A stretch of DNA of 18,975 nucleotides. Source: CAZOKN01 sp964580525. Its GTDB lineage: Bacteria > Pseudomonadota > Alphaproteobacteria > Rickettsiales > UBA6187. The DNA lies in assembly GCA_964580525.1 (NCBI GenBank), contig CAZOKN010000034.1, forward strand, positions 1 to 18,975. The letters run 5' to 3'. Each line of letters begins with the position of its first letter. Within the stretch, counting starts at the first letter, position 1. The notes under the pieces are model-generated. The model was not told the origin of the DNA, did not search any database, and worked only from the letters and a program-made list of their open reading frames with translations. The position numbers were made by a program, and so were the translations under genes. This document shows positions 6,696 to 14,599 of the stretch, piece after piece.

Positions 6696-8024
6696 ATGTC
6701 AAAAAAGCAAAGTTTTTTTTCCAGACAACAAACAAAATCACAAAAAACTGTGCTCACCAATGCCCGCATTATTGATCCTGAAACTGGCTATGACAAAGTT
6801 GGAGAACTAGTTATAGAAAATGGAAAAATAGCCGATTTTGGCCAAAATATATTTAACAGCACTTCAAGTGATGCCGAAATTATAGATTGTCATGGTCATG
6901 TTTTATGCCCAGGCTTGTTAGATATACAAGTACATTTCAGAACTCCAGGTCAGGAACATAAAGAAGATATAGTAACCGGCAGTAAGTCTGCTGCTGCAGG
7001 TGGTGTCACTACTGCGGTTTGTATGGCCAATACATCCCCAACAATAGACAATTCACAAATAGTTGATGAATTATATGATGTGGTAAAAAATAATTCCTAC
7101 GTAAATGTTTATACCTACGCATCTATAACCAAAGGCTTAAAAGGCCTTGAACTCACTGATATGGAAAAATTAAAAGCATCAGGCGTTATAGGTTTTAGTG
7201 ATGATGGCTTGCCGGTTATGAATTCTCTAACTATGCGCCGCGCCATGGAAAAAGCCGCTGATTTAGGCATTCTAATTGCCCAACATGCAGAAGACTCTAA
7301 CTTATCAGATGGTGGCTGCATGAATGAGGGAGCAGTTTCAAAACGTCTTGGATTAAAAGGCGTCCCTAATGCTTCTGAAGCTATAGTTGTAGAAAGAGAT
7401 TTATTGTTACTAGAACTAACTGGTGGTCATTACCATGTTCTACACATTTCAACACATCAAGCTATTGATGCTGTTCGTCGCGCCAAAGCAAAAGGATTAA
7501 ATGTCACTTGCGAAGCAGCACCACATCATTTTGCTCTCACCGATGAAGCTGTTGAACAATGGGGAACTTTAGCAAAAATGAATCCTCCTCTTAGAGCAGA
7601 AAAAGATCGTTTAGCCATTATTGAAGGAATAAAGGACGGCACTATAGATGTTATCGCAACCGATCACGCTCCGCACGATCCAGATTCAAAATGCGTACAT
7701 ATTTCAAAAGCTGCCTTCGGTATAGTAGGGCTAGAAACAATGTTGCCTTTATCTCTAGCACTTTATCATAACAAGACTTTATCATTAAAAGAAGTTCTTG
7801 GAAAAATGACTTACAAGGCCGCTGATGTAATTGGAAAATCAACTGGTCGTATAAAGAAAGGTGCTGAAGCAGATATTGCAGTTATCGATCTTAATTACAA
7901 ATGGGATATAAAATCTGAAGAACTAAGCAGCAAATCAAAAAATACCCCATTTGAAAATTATAGCACAATAGGCCGTGCCGTCCGTACTATAGTTGGTGGC
8001 AAGACTGTTTATAGTTTAGAATAG
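6696..8024 (+). CDS. pyrC: Dihydroorotase (class I)
   Basis: Dihydroorotase closes carbamoyl aspartate to dihydroorotate, step three of UMP synthesis. The 442-residue product is an amidohydrolase-fold protein with an N-terminal beta part (TNARIIDPETG, 21-31) and a metal-site barrel. Metal-site positions seen: the first motif reads DIQVHFRTPG (76-85), so Gln78 replaces the first histidine while His80 and Arg82 remain; then FSDDGLPV (Asp169/Asp170), AQHAED (His197), LHISTH (His250/His254) and the catalytic aspartate Asp323 in IATDHAPHD. I recall QVHFREPG-type dihydroorotases in other alphaproteobacteria, so the substitution is probably lineage-typical rather than decay. Placement 12 bp ahead of pyrF supports the pyrimidine role. 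An allantoinase or hydantoinase paralogue is less likely. Confidence 0.9.
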   Translation: MSKKQSFFSRQQTKSQKTVLTNARIIDPETGYDKVGELVIENGKIADFGQNIFNSTSSDAEIIDCHGHVLCPGLLDIQVHFRTPGQEHKEDIVTGSKSAAAGGVTTAVCMANTSPTIDNSQIVDELYDVVKNNSYVNVYTYASITKGLKGLELTDMEKLKASGVIGFSDDGLPVMNSLTMRRAMEKAADLGILIAQHAEDSNLSDGGCMNEGAVSKRLGLKGVPNASEAIVVERDLLLLELTGGHYHVLHISTHQAIDAVRRAKAKGLNVTCEAAPHHFALTDEAVEQWGTLAKMNPPLRAEKDRLAIIEGIKDGTIDVIATDHAPHDPDSKCVHISKAAFGIVGLETMLPLSLALYHNKTLSLKEVLGKMTYKAADVIGKSTGRIKKGAEADIAVIDLNYKWDIKSEELSSKSKNTPFENYSTIGRAVRTIVGGKTVYSLE

Positions 8025-8036
8025 CAAAGGATTCAA

Positions 8037-8759
8037 ATGCCAGATAAAAAATATAACCCGATAATTTGCGCTCTAGATACCAAGAACATCCAGGAAGCCT
8101 CCAAACTATGCCAGGATATAAAAGCCCATATCGGCTTCATAAAACTAGGATTAGAATTTTTTACAAAAAATGGTCCTCAAGGTTTTACAGAGGTTGCCAA
8201 GACTGGGGTTCCTATTTTTCTTGATCTTAAATTTCATGACATACCCAACACAGTTGCAGAGGCAGTAAGCTCTGCCCTGACCCTTGATGTCAGCATAATA
8301 ACAATCCATACTCTTGGTGGCAGCGAAATGATGAAAGCCGCAGCAAAAGCTGCAAAAGAAACTGCGGAAAAACTAAATAAGAAACCACCATTGATCGTTG
8401 GTGTTACTATACTTACCAGCATGGATGAACAGGACTTAGCCGGGATAGGAATAAACAGACAAGTTGCAAAACAGGTAGAAATTCTTGCAAAGCTAGCAAA
8501 AAGCTCCGGTCTTGATGGAATTGTTTGTTCTCCTCATGAAATAGAACTCGTAAAATCAGTCTGCGGCGTTGATTTTAAAACAGTAGTTCCTGGTGTAAGG
8601 CCTAAATCAGCAGACGCTGGTGATCAGAAAAGAATTATGACTCCGTCACAAGCTTTAGGCAAAGGTGCCGATTATATAGTGATTGGCCGCCCTATAACTA
8701 AAGCCAATAACCCTGTTATAGCAGCTAAAGAAATTTACAACGAATGCTTCCAAAAATAA
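8037..8759 (+). CDS. pyrF: Orotidine 5'-phosphate decarboxylase
   Basis: PyrF decarboxylates OMP to UMP, the last step of de novo pyrimidine synthesis. The 240-residue product is a compact TIM barrel of normal length for the bacterial subfamily. It shows CALDTK (Asp14), FIKLGLEFF with Lys36, the catalytic signature LDLKFHDIPNTV with Asp63, Lys65 and Asp68, and the phosphate-binding end with VPGVRP and DYIVIGRPIT. AAAGG seven bases upstream supports the ATG at 8037. It follows pyrC by 12 bp in the same operon and is closed by a bidirectional terminator. Confidence 0.97.
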   Translation: MPDKKYNPIICALDTKNIQEASKLCQDIKAHIGFIKLGLEFFTKNGPQGFTEVAKTGVPIFLDLKFHDIPNTVAEAVSSALTLDVSIITIHTLGGSEMMKAAAKAAKETAEKLNKKPPLIVGVTILTSMDEQDLAGIGINRQVAKQVEILAKLAKSSGLDGIVCSPHEIELVKSVCGVDFKTVVPGVRPKSADAGDQKRIMTPSQALGKGADYIVIGRPITKANNPVIAAKEIYNECFQK

Positions 8760-8796
8760 AAGGCATCCGCTGATAAGAACCAAAACGAATGCCTTT
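8759..8796. terminator. Bidirectional terminator between convergent pyrF and rpoD
   Basis: AAAGGCAT (8759-8766) pairs with ATGCCTTT (8789-8796), extended past one mismatch by a CG/CG pair, leaving a loop of about 16 bases. Rightwards it is followed by CTTTTAAAAG; leftwards the minus strand runs into TTTTATTTTT. It overlaps the last base of the pyrF stop codon and can serve both convergent genes. Confidence 0.7.
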
Positions 8797-8814
8797 CTTT
8801 TAAAAGAAAAAGAT

Positions 8815-11334
8815 TTACGTATTCAAAAATCCACGCAACTTCCTAGAACGGCTAGGATGCTTCAATTTACGTAAGGCCTTCGCTTCAATCTGACGAATAC
8901 GCTCCCGTGTCACTGAAAATTGCTGTCCCACCTCTTCCAAAGTATGGTCGGTGTTCATACCAATACCAAAACGCATACGCAGTACACGCTCTTCCCTCGG
9001 AGTAAGGCTTGAAAGAATTTTAGTTGTTGTTTCACGTAATTTAGCAAGTATTTCGTCATCAACAGGTTGCACAGCGTTTTTATCCTCGATAAAGTCACCA
9101 AGGAAGCTGCCATCATCATCGTCACCAACCGGATTTTCAAGACTCACAGGTTCTTTTGCAATTTTTAGAACTTTACGAACTTTATCCAATCCCATAGACA
9201 ATCTTTCTGCCAATTCTTCAGGAGTTGGTTCGCGACCTATTTCATGAATCATCTGTCTTGTTGTACGCACGATTTTATTAATCGTTTCAATCATGTGGAC
9301 AGGTATACGAATTGTCCTTGCTTGGTCAGCTATAGAGCGGGTTATAGCTTGACGTATCCACCATGTTGCATAAGTAGAAAATTTATAACCACGGCGATAT
9401 TCAAATTTATCTACAGCCTTCATCAGACCAATATTACCTTCCTGAATCAAATCAAGGAATTGTAAGCCTCTGTTAGCATATTTTTTCGCAATGGAAATAA
9501 CCAGACGCAAGTTTGCTTCTATCATTTCTTTTTTAGCTTTGCTGGCATCACGGTCACCCTTTTGTACATCTTTCACAAGATTTTTAAATGTACCGGTATC
9601 CAAGCCAACCGTTTTAGCTATAGAAATAATTTGTGCTAAAATGGCCTTAACTTTTTCTTCTTCAGCCGTTGCAAATTCTTTCCAGCCTTTTTCTTTCAAT
9701 TTTGAAACTTCTTCCAACCAGTTAGGATCAAGTTCATGTCCCAAATAATTATCCAGGAAACTCTTTCTTTTGATTTTATGAATCTCAGATAGCTTTAATA
9801 ATTCTGTTTCTTTAGAAATAATCTCTTTGTTAAAATCATAAAGTTGGCCAAGCAGTGCTTCAATTCTACGCTCGTTAAAACGTATGCCCTTTACAAGCTC
9901 CAACAAATCTTCTCTTAATTTTTCGTATTTAGAATCATTCTTTTCTTTATTGGTAGATTTTTTATCGCTCATCGCTTCAAGAAGCTTCTCTTCCTGCATT
10001 TTCAACATTTTTTCGCAAGTAGTAGAAGCATCTTTAAATGTCTCGAGCATTTTAGGCATTAATGCCTGCTCCATTGCAGCAAGAGACATGTTAGTATCTG
10101 TGCTCTCTTCCTCAAACTCACTTTTCTCTACTTCCGACTTTTCCTTATCTTCACCATCTTCAGAATCATCACCTTCTTCTTCACTTTCTTCAGAATCTTC
10201 GTCGTCTTCATCTCTTTCAGAATTTTCTTCCTCTTCTTCATCGTCGTCTAAATCTTCTTCTTTTTCACTGAAAAAACTTTTTTCAGAAGACAATGCCGTT
10301 TCAAGATCAGTTGTGCCACCAAAAACTTCGCCAAATTCCGAGCTATAAGTAGCATCAAGATCAACAACATCTCTCAATAAAATTTTGTCGTTAGTAAGAT
10401 CGTCGTACCATGAAATAATTTCGCGCAATGCAGGAGGCGTTTCACAAAGCGCTCTCAACATTCTCTCACGACCTTCTTCGATACGCTTGGCTATCTCTAT
10501 TTCACCTTCACGCGAAAGAAGCTCAACGTTTCCCATCTCGCGTAAGTACATACGAACAGGGTCGTCAGTGCGTCCTGGGTCTTCAGTAGTTTCAGCAACT
10601 TCTACAACTTCATCTTCACCACCTTCCATTTCAACACCAACAACATCATCAATATCTTCTTCCTTGTCGATAATGGTAATGCCTCTTTTAGAAATGGCTT
10701 TTATAACTTCATCAAGTTGCTCAGGATTAATAGCTCCCTTAGGCAGAGCCATATTAACTTCTTCGTAAGTCAAAAATCCGTGTTTTTTAGCATCAGCAAT
10801 CAATTTTTTAACTACGGCACTTAAATCAGAACCTAGTTCAGGAGCACCTTCTTCTTTTGCTTTGTCCTTTGAATCAACATTTGCTGCCGCTTGATTTGGT
10901 TGTTTTTTTACTTCAGCTTTTTCCTTTAAAACTTTTTCAGTTTTTACTTTTACTGCCTGAGGCTTAGCTTGAGGTTTAGTTTTAACTTCCTTAACTTCTT
11001 TTGCTTTTGAAGGAACCACCGCCACTTTCTTCGATTTTACTTCCTTTGGAGCCAATTTTTTTGGCGTAGCCTTTGTTACCGCTTTAGAAACTGACTTAAC
11101 AGCAACCTTAGGAGCTGGCTTAGCTTTAGATTTTTGGGCTTTTTTAACATCTTTGCTAACACCCTTAACTTCTTTAACAACTGCCTTAACAGCTTTTGCG
11201 AAAACTTTTTTCACAGACTTCTCAACTTCGGCAAATGTTGTAACTTTTTTAGATGGCTTTGATTTGCTGACTTTTGCCTTTGAATCTTTAGCTTTAGTAG
11301 TTTTTTTTACTTTTTTATCAGTTTTTTTAGCCAT
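8815..11334 (-). CDS. rpoD: Primary sigma factor RpoD with long basic N-terminal extension
   Basis: RpoD directs RNA polymerase to housekeeping promoters. The 839-residue product is much longer than the roughly 600-700 usual in proteobacteria. Order of parts: a Lys/Ala/Val-rich extension (1-165); region 1.1 (about 168-224, SAVVKKLIADAKKHGFLTYE); region 1.2 (about 257-289, DDPVRMYLREMGNVELLSRE); a non-conserved region with a strongly acidic tract (about 356-411) and coiled-coil-like helices (about 430-520); region 2 (about 606-680, including the -10-reading FSTYATWWIRQAITRSIADQ); region 3 (about 681-760); and region 4 (about 775-839) with the helix-turn-helix TLEEVGQQFSVTRERIRQIE. The ATG at 11334 has ACAGG upstream. 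It lies 34 bp after dnaG, the classic macromolecular-synthesis pairing. Confidence 0.97.
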   Translation of the reverse strand: MAKKTDKKVKKTTKAKDSKAKVSKSKPSKKVTTFAEVEKSVKKVFAKAVKAVVKEVKGVSKDVKKAQKSKAKPAPKVAVKSVSKAVTKATPKKLAPKEVKSKKVAVVPSKAKEVKEVKTKPQAKPQAVKVKTEKVLKEKAEVKKQPNQAAANVDSKDKAKEEGAPELGSDLSAVVKKLIADAKKHGFLTYEEVNMALPKGAINPEQLDEVIKAISKRGITIIDKEEDIDDVVGVEMEGGEDEVVEVAETTEDPGRTDDPVRMYLREMGNVELLSREGEIEIAKRIEEGRERMLRALCETPPALREIISWYDDLTNDKILLRDVVDLDATYSSEFGEVFGGTTDLETALSSEKSFFSEKEEDLDDDEEEEENSERDEDDEDSEESEEEGDDSEDGEDKEKSEVEKSEFEEESTDTNMSLAAMEQALMPKMLETFKDASTTCEKMLKMQEEKLLEAMSDKKSTNKEKNDSKYEKLREDLLELVKGIRFNERRIEALLGQLYDFNKEIISKETELLKLSEIHKIKRKSFLDNYLGHELDPNWLEEVSKLKEKGWKEFATAEEEKVKAILAQIISIAKTVGLDTGTFKNLVKDVQKGDRDASKAKKEMIEANLRLVISIAKKYANRGLQFLDLIQEGNIGLMKAVDKFEYRRGYKFSTYATWWIRQAITRSIADQARTIRIPVHMIETINKIVRTTRQMIHEIGREPTPEELAERLSMGLDKVRKVLKIAKEPVSLENPVGDDDDGSFLGDFIEDKNAVQPVDDEILAKLRETTTKILSSLTPREERVLRMRFGIGMNTDHTLEEVGQQFSVTRERIRQIEAKALRKLKHPSRSRKLRGFLNT

Positions 11335-11368
11335 GTTTTAAACCTGTAAAATTGAGAATAATTATTTT

Positions 11369-13188
11369 TTATTTATCATCACCGAATGCCAATTCCATTC
11401 TCATGATTTCTTTCTGTAAATCAGTTACTTGCCTTCTAAGTTCAGCAGCCATTTGTTCGGAATCTTCCGACACTTCCTGCTCAACAATTTGATACTCTAA
11501 TTTCAGTACCAATAGGTTATACAACGATATTAAATATTTCCAACTTAATAACGCACTATTACTATCACCTTTTGTAAAATTTTCTAAAAGAAGTTCGCCT
11601 TTTACACCCTCTAAATATCTTATATTGGAAGACAATCCAGCTTTTTCAAGAGCTTCTAATAATTTTTTATCACTTATATCTTCGTTATGTCCTATTTCCA
11701 ATATAGCAGCATGTATTTCTTCTAACCTATCGCTACGCAATTCTATACCAGAAAATTCTTCATAAACCTCTGAATTGCTTAATAATTCCGGATGGCTAAG
11801 TATAATTATTACAAGAGCATGCTCGCAGCCTTCCGGTGTATTTAAGTTTATTGCAGGGGATGATGGTAAAAAATTTAATGTTGTTTTTTGACTTTTTTTA
11901 CCCTTAAAATTTTTATTTGCATTAAGCTCCCACAATTGCTGCTTAAAATAATCTCTATAATGCTTAGCTAAAGTAGAATTTTTAACCATTTTCAACAAAT
12001 CTTCCAGACGCTTTTCTAGATCGGCTTTGTCTTCTGGAGTTTTTGCATTATTTTTTGCCAACTCTGACTGCCACAAAGCTTCCGAGAGAGGCATGGCATT
12101 GCGCAATATCTGCCTCAAAGGCTCAACACCATATTTTTTTACAAAGTCATCAGGATCAAGTTTTTCCGGAAGCAAAGCAAATTTGAGAGTAAAGCCAGGT
12201 TCCAAAACCGGCAAGCACAAATGCGCCGCGCGCACCATAGCCTTTTTGCCTGCAGAATCTCCATCTAAACAAACCACAGGCTCCGATGCCAAACTCCATA
12301 AACGCTTTATATGAGTATCAGTAATTGCCGTGCCAAGAGGTGCAACAGCTGATTTTATACCAGCGTTATCCATAGCGATAACGTCCATATAGCCTTCTGC
12401 TACAACTAATCTTCCAGTTTTAAATGCAAGCCTTCTAGCATTATTTTCATTATAAAGAACATGACCTTTTTTGAATATTTCGGTTTCCGGAGAATTAAGA
12501 TATTTAGGCTGACCCTCGCCAATTATACGACCACCAAAAGCAATCACACGATTTTTTACGTCTATGATAGGAAATATAACCCTACCTCTAAACCTGTCAT
12601 AACTATCTCCGCCATCGGTTTTGATTAATAATCCAGCATCTATGGCCAGTCTTTCTTCTATTCCCAAGGATTCGAAATGTTTTTTAAGACCAGTGCGAAT
12701 ATCAGGCGCATATCCTATCTGAAATTTTGATATAGCAGCTTCACCAAGGCCACGTCTTTGCAAATAAGCCAGAGCTTCTCTTCCCATTGATGCTTTCAAA
12801 TTTTGGACAAACCAATTTCTAGCGGCATCCATAACATCATATAATGTGGCTTTTTTCTTTTCGTTTCTTATAATTTCTTCGGTAATTTGTGGCATAGGCA
12901 AACCTGCCATACCTGCCAACATTTCAACTGCATCAGAAAAAGACATNNNNNNNNNNTGCCTTCAGATTCTTCGAGGAATTTAAAAATATCGCCGTGCGCT
13001 CCACAACCAAAACAGTGATAAAATCTTTTTTCATCGCTTACGGTAAAAGATGGAGATTTTTCTTTATGGAAAGGACATAGGCCACCAAACTCACGGCCAT
13101 TATGTTTTAACTGAACCCTTTTACGCACCACTTCCGAGGGAAGAACGCGCATTCGGATCTCATCCAAAAAAGACGGTGGAAACCACAT
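11369..13188 (-). CDS. dnaG: DNA primase DnaG, interrupted by an assembly gap
   Basis: DnaG makes the RNA primers for replication. Two frame pieces meet at a run of ten Ns. The upstream piece (13188 to 12958, 77 residues) has the start MWFPPSFLDEIR and the CHC2 zinc finger Cys38, His41, Cys59, Cys62 ending in FLEESEG. The downstream piece (from 12946) begins SFSDAVEMLAGMAGLPMP after one Met. It continues with the RNA-polymerase core, the Toprim block RLVVAEGYMDVIAMD (catalytic Glu) and VVCLDGDSAGKKAM (metal-binding Asp pair), and a C-terminal DnaB-interaction domain. The family has a single residue between the EG and SF positions, so the gene is very likely intact at about 602 residues. rpoD follows 34 bp downstream; carA diverges upstream. 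Confidence 0.95.
12947..12956. other. Assembly gap (ten Ns) inside dnaG
   Basis: Ten undetermined bases separate the two pieces of dnaG. As written, eleven bases stand between codon GGC (Gly77) and ATG (Met), which breaks the frame. If the lone A at the right side of the gap is the same A that begins the ATG, the frame and family sequence are both restored. Confidence 0.95.
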
Positions 13189-13223
13189 AAAACATCTACA
13201 TTAAATTATTATTTGAAAGGCCA

Positions 13224-13252
13224 TATATAAGTAGCGTGACAATATATAGCAA
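13224..13252 (-). promoter_or_regulatory. Possible promoter for dnaG-rpoD
   Basis: On the minus strand TTGCTA (13247-13252) is followed after 17 bp by TATATA (13224-13229), about 36 bp before the dnaG ATG. Each hexamer matches consensus at only four bases, and the surrounding DNA is so AT-rich that chance matches are easy. Confidence 0.3.
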
Positions 13253-13282
13253 TATTTTTAGTGGATTAATAGTTTTTATTGC

Positions 13283-13311
13283 TTGACAGGTGGGGGGCTT
13301 TTCCATAAATT
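13283..13311 (+). promoter_or_regulatory. Candidate promoter for carAB
   Basis: A perfect TTGACA (13283-13288) is followed after 17 bp by TAAATT (13306-13311, four of six matches). The start would be near 13318, giving a leader of about 76 nt before carA. The spacer contains a run of six G. Confidence 0.5.
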
Positions 13312-13317
13312 CCCGAC

Positions 13318-13393
13318 AATTTGCCCGGAGGGTCCTTTTATTAAGTCCTTGAGCGGCAGACGTTATGAGATAAAAAAACTGATAAAATTTAAT
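13318..13393 (+). promoter_or_regulatory. Putative carA leader region
   Basis: This untranslated stretch is clearly richer in G and C in its first half (about 13310-13365) than the neighbouring intergenic DNA. It contains the direct repeat GTCCTT (13332-13337 and 13345-13350) and GCCCGGAGGG. A three-base mini-frame ATG AGA TAA (Met-Arg-stop) lies at 13365-13373. I find no strong hairpin or terminator. Carbamoyl phosphate synthetase genes are commonly controlled by pyrimidines or arginine, so a regulatory leader is plausible but unproven. Confidence 0.3.
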
Positions 13394-14566
13394 ATGACAA
13401 CAACTGGACATAAAATCCCTAGAAAAGCTACGGCTGCACTTATACTGGCAGATGGAAAAGTTTTTTTTGGCGGCGCAATAGGCGCAAACAATACAACTTT
13501 CGGCGAAATATGTTTTAATACCGGCCTAACGGGATATCAGGAAATACTTACTGATCCATCCTATGCTGGACAAATCATAACTTTCACCTTTCCACACATA
13601 GGAAATGTCGGCACAACTGACGAAGATAAGGAATCAAACAGCCCAGTAGCACGTGGCTTAATTATAAGAGAAGATATAACTTCTCCATCTAATTTCAGAA
13701 GCACAAAACACTTAAACGACTGGCTGATTAAAAATAAAATCACCGGCATTTGTGGTATAGACACTCGTGCATTGACAAAATATATCAGAACAAACGGCGC
13801 ACAAAATGTTGCTATTCACCATTTTGACAAACATTCTTATAAAGAAGTTGAAGATGTTTTGGCGCAAGTGAAAGATTATCCTTCACTTAAAGGCATGGAA
13901 CTGGCTGCAACGGTAACTTGCAATGAAAAATACAAATGGAATGAAACAAGATGGCAACTTGGCCACGGTACTGGCAAAACTTCAAATGCTAAATACAAAG
14001 TTGTAGCAATTGATTATGGTGCTAAGCAAAATATATTGCGTTGCCTAGCAGATTTGGGCTGCGATGTTAAAGTTGTTCCTGCTCAAGCAACTGCTGAGGA
14101 AATTCTTAGCCATAATCCAAATGGTATATTTTTATCAAACGGCCCAGGAGATCCTGCCGCAACAGGCGAATATGCTTTGCCTGAAATTAAGAAGCTAATA
14201 GAATCCGGTTTACCGATATTTGGTATATGCCTTGGCCATCAGTTATTAGCACTGGCTATGGGCTGCATAACCACAAAAATGCATCAGGGTCACAGGGGTA
14301 GCAACCATCCTGTACAGGATATACACACTAAACAGGTGGAGATAACCAGCCAAAATCATGGTTTTGTGGTTGTAAAAAGCGCATTGCCGGAAGACGTGGA
14401 AATAACGCATCTATCTTTATTTGATGATACTATCGAAGGCATCAGGTCAAAAACAAAGCCTGTATTCTCAGTGCAATATCACCCTGAGGCATCGCCTGGA
14501 CCGCACGATAGCCATTATTTATTTGGTAGATTTATTAAGAATATGGACGAGTTCGGCACAAAATAA
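13394..14566 (+). CDS. carA: Carbamoyl-phosphate synthase small (glutaminase) subunit
   Basis: CarA hydrolyses glutamine and channels ammonia to CarB for carbamoyl phosphate, which feeds pyrimidine and arginine synthesis. From ATG at 13394 the product has 390 residues, as expected. The N-terminal interaction domain begins KATAALILADGKVFFGG (11-27) and includes GEICFNTGLTGYQEILTDPS (37-56). The class I glutamine amidotransferase domain has NGPGDPA (249-255), the nucleophile Cys279 in FGICLGHQLLALAMG, SQNHGF (319-324), and the His363/Glu365 partners in VQYHPEASPGP. An in-frame extension upstream to TTG at 13283 starts on the promoter's own -35 box, so I reject it. No strong ribosome-binding site is visible. 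carB follows 33 bp downstream. Confidence 0.96.
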   Translation: MTTTGHKIPRKATAALILADGKVFFGGAIGANNTTFGEICFNTGLTGYQEILTDPSYAGQIITFTFPHIGNVGTTDEDKESNSPVARGLIIREDITSPSNFRSTKHLNDWLIKNKITGICGIDTRALTKYIRTNGAQNVAIHHFDKHSYKEVEDVLAQVKDYPSLKGMELAATVTCNEKYKWNETRWQLGHGTGKTSNAKYKVVAIDYGAKQNILRCLADLGCDVKVVPAQATAEEILSHNPNGIFLSNGPGDPAATGEYALPEIKKLIESGLPIFGICLGHQLLALAMGCITTKMHQGHRGSNHPVQDIHTKQVEITSQNHGFVVVKSALPEDVEITHLSLFDDTIEGIRSKTKPVFSVQYHPEASPGPHDSHYLFGRFIKNMDEFGTK

Positions 14567-14599
14567 CTTATAAAAGAACTGACAACTGGATACTAAATT

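Noticed and set aside
9884..10348. 154-residue plus-strand open frame, extremely serine-rich
   Set aside because: It is the antisense of the acidic tract of rpoD: GAA/GAT codons read backwards give TTC/TCT/TCA. No ribosome-binding site or family motif.
12868..13188. 106-residue frame reading through the ten Ns
   Set aside because: Only its first 77 residues are DnaG; beyond the gap it is in the wrong frame. It is the N-terminal piece of dnaG.
13283..13393. N-terminal extension of carA from TTG at 13283
   Set aside because: It begins on the TTGACA -35 hexamer and adds 37 residues not seen in CarA.
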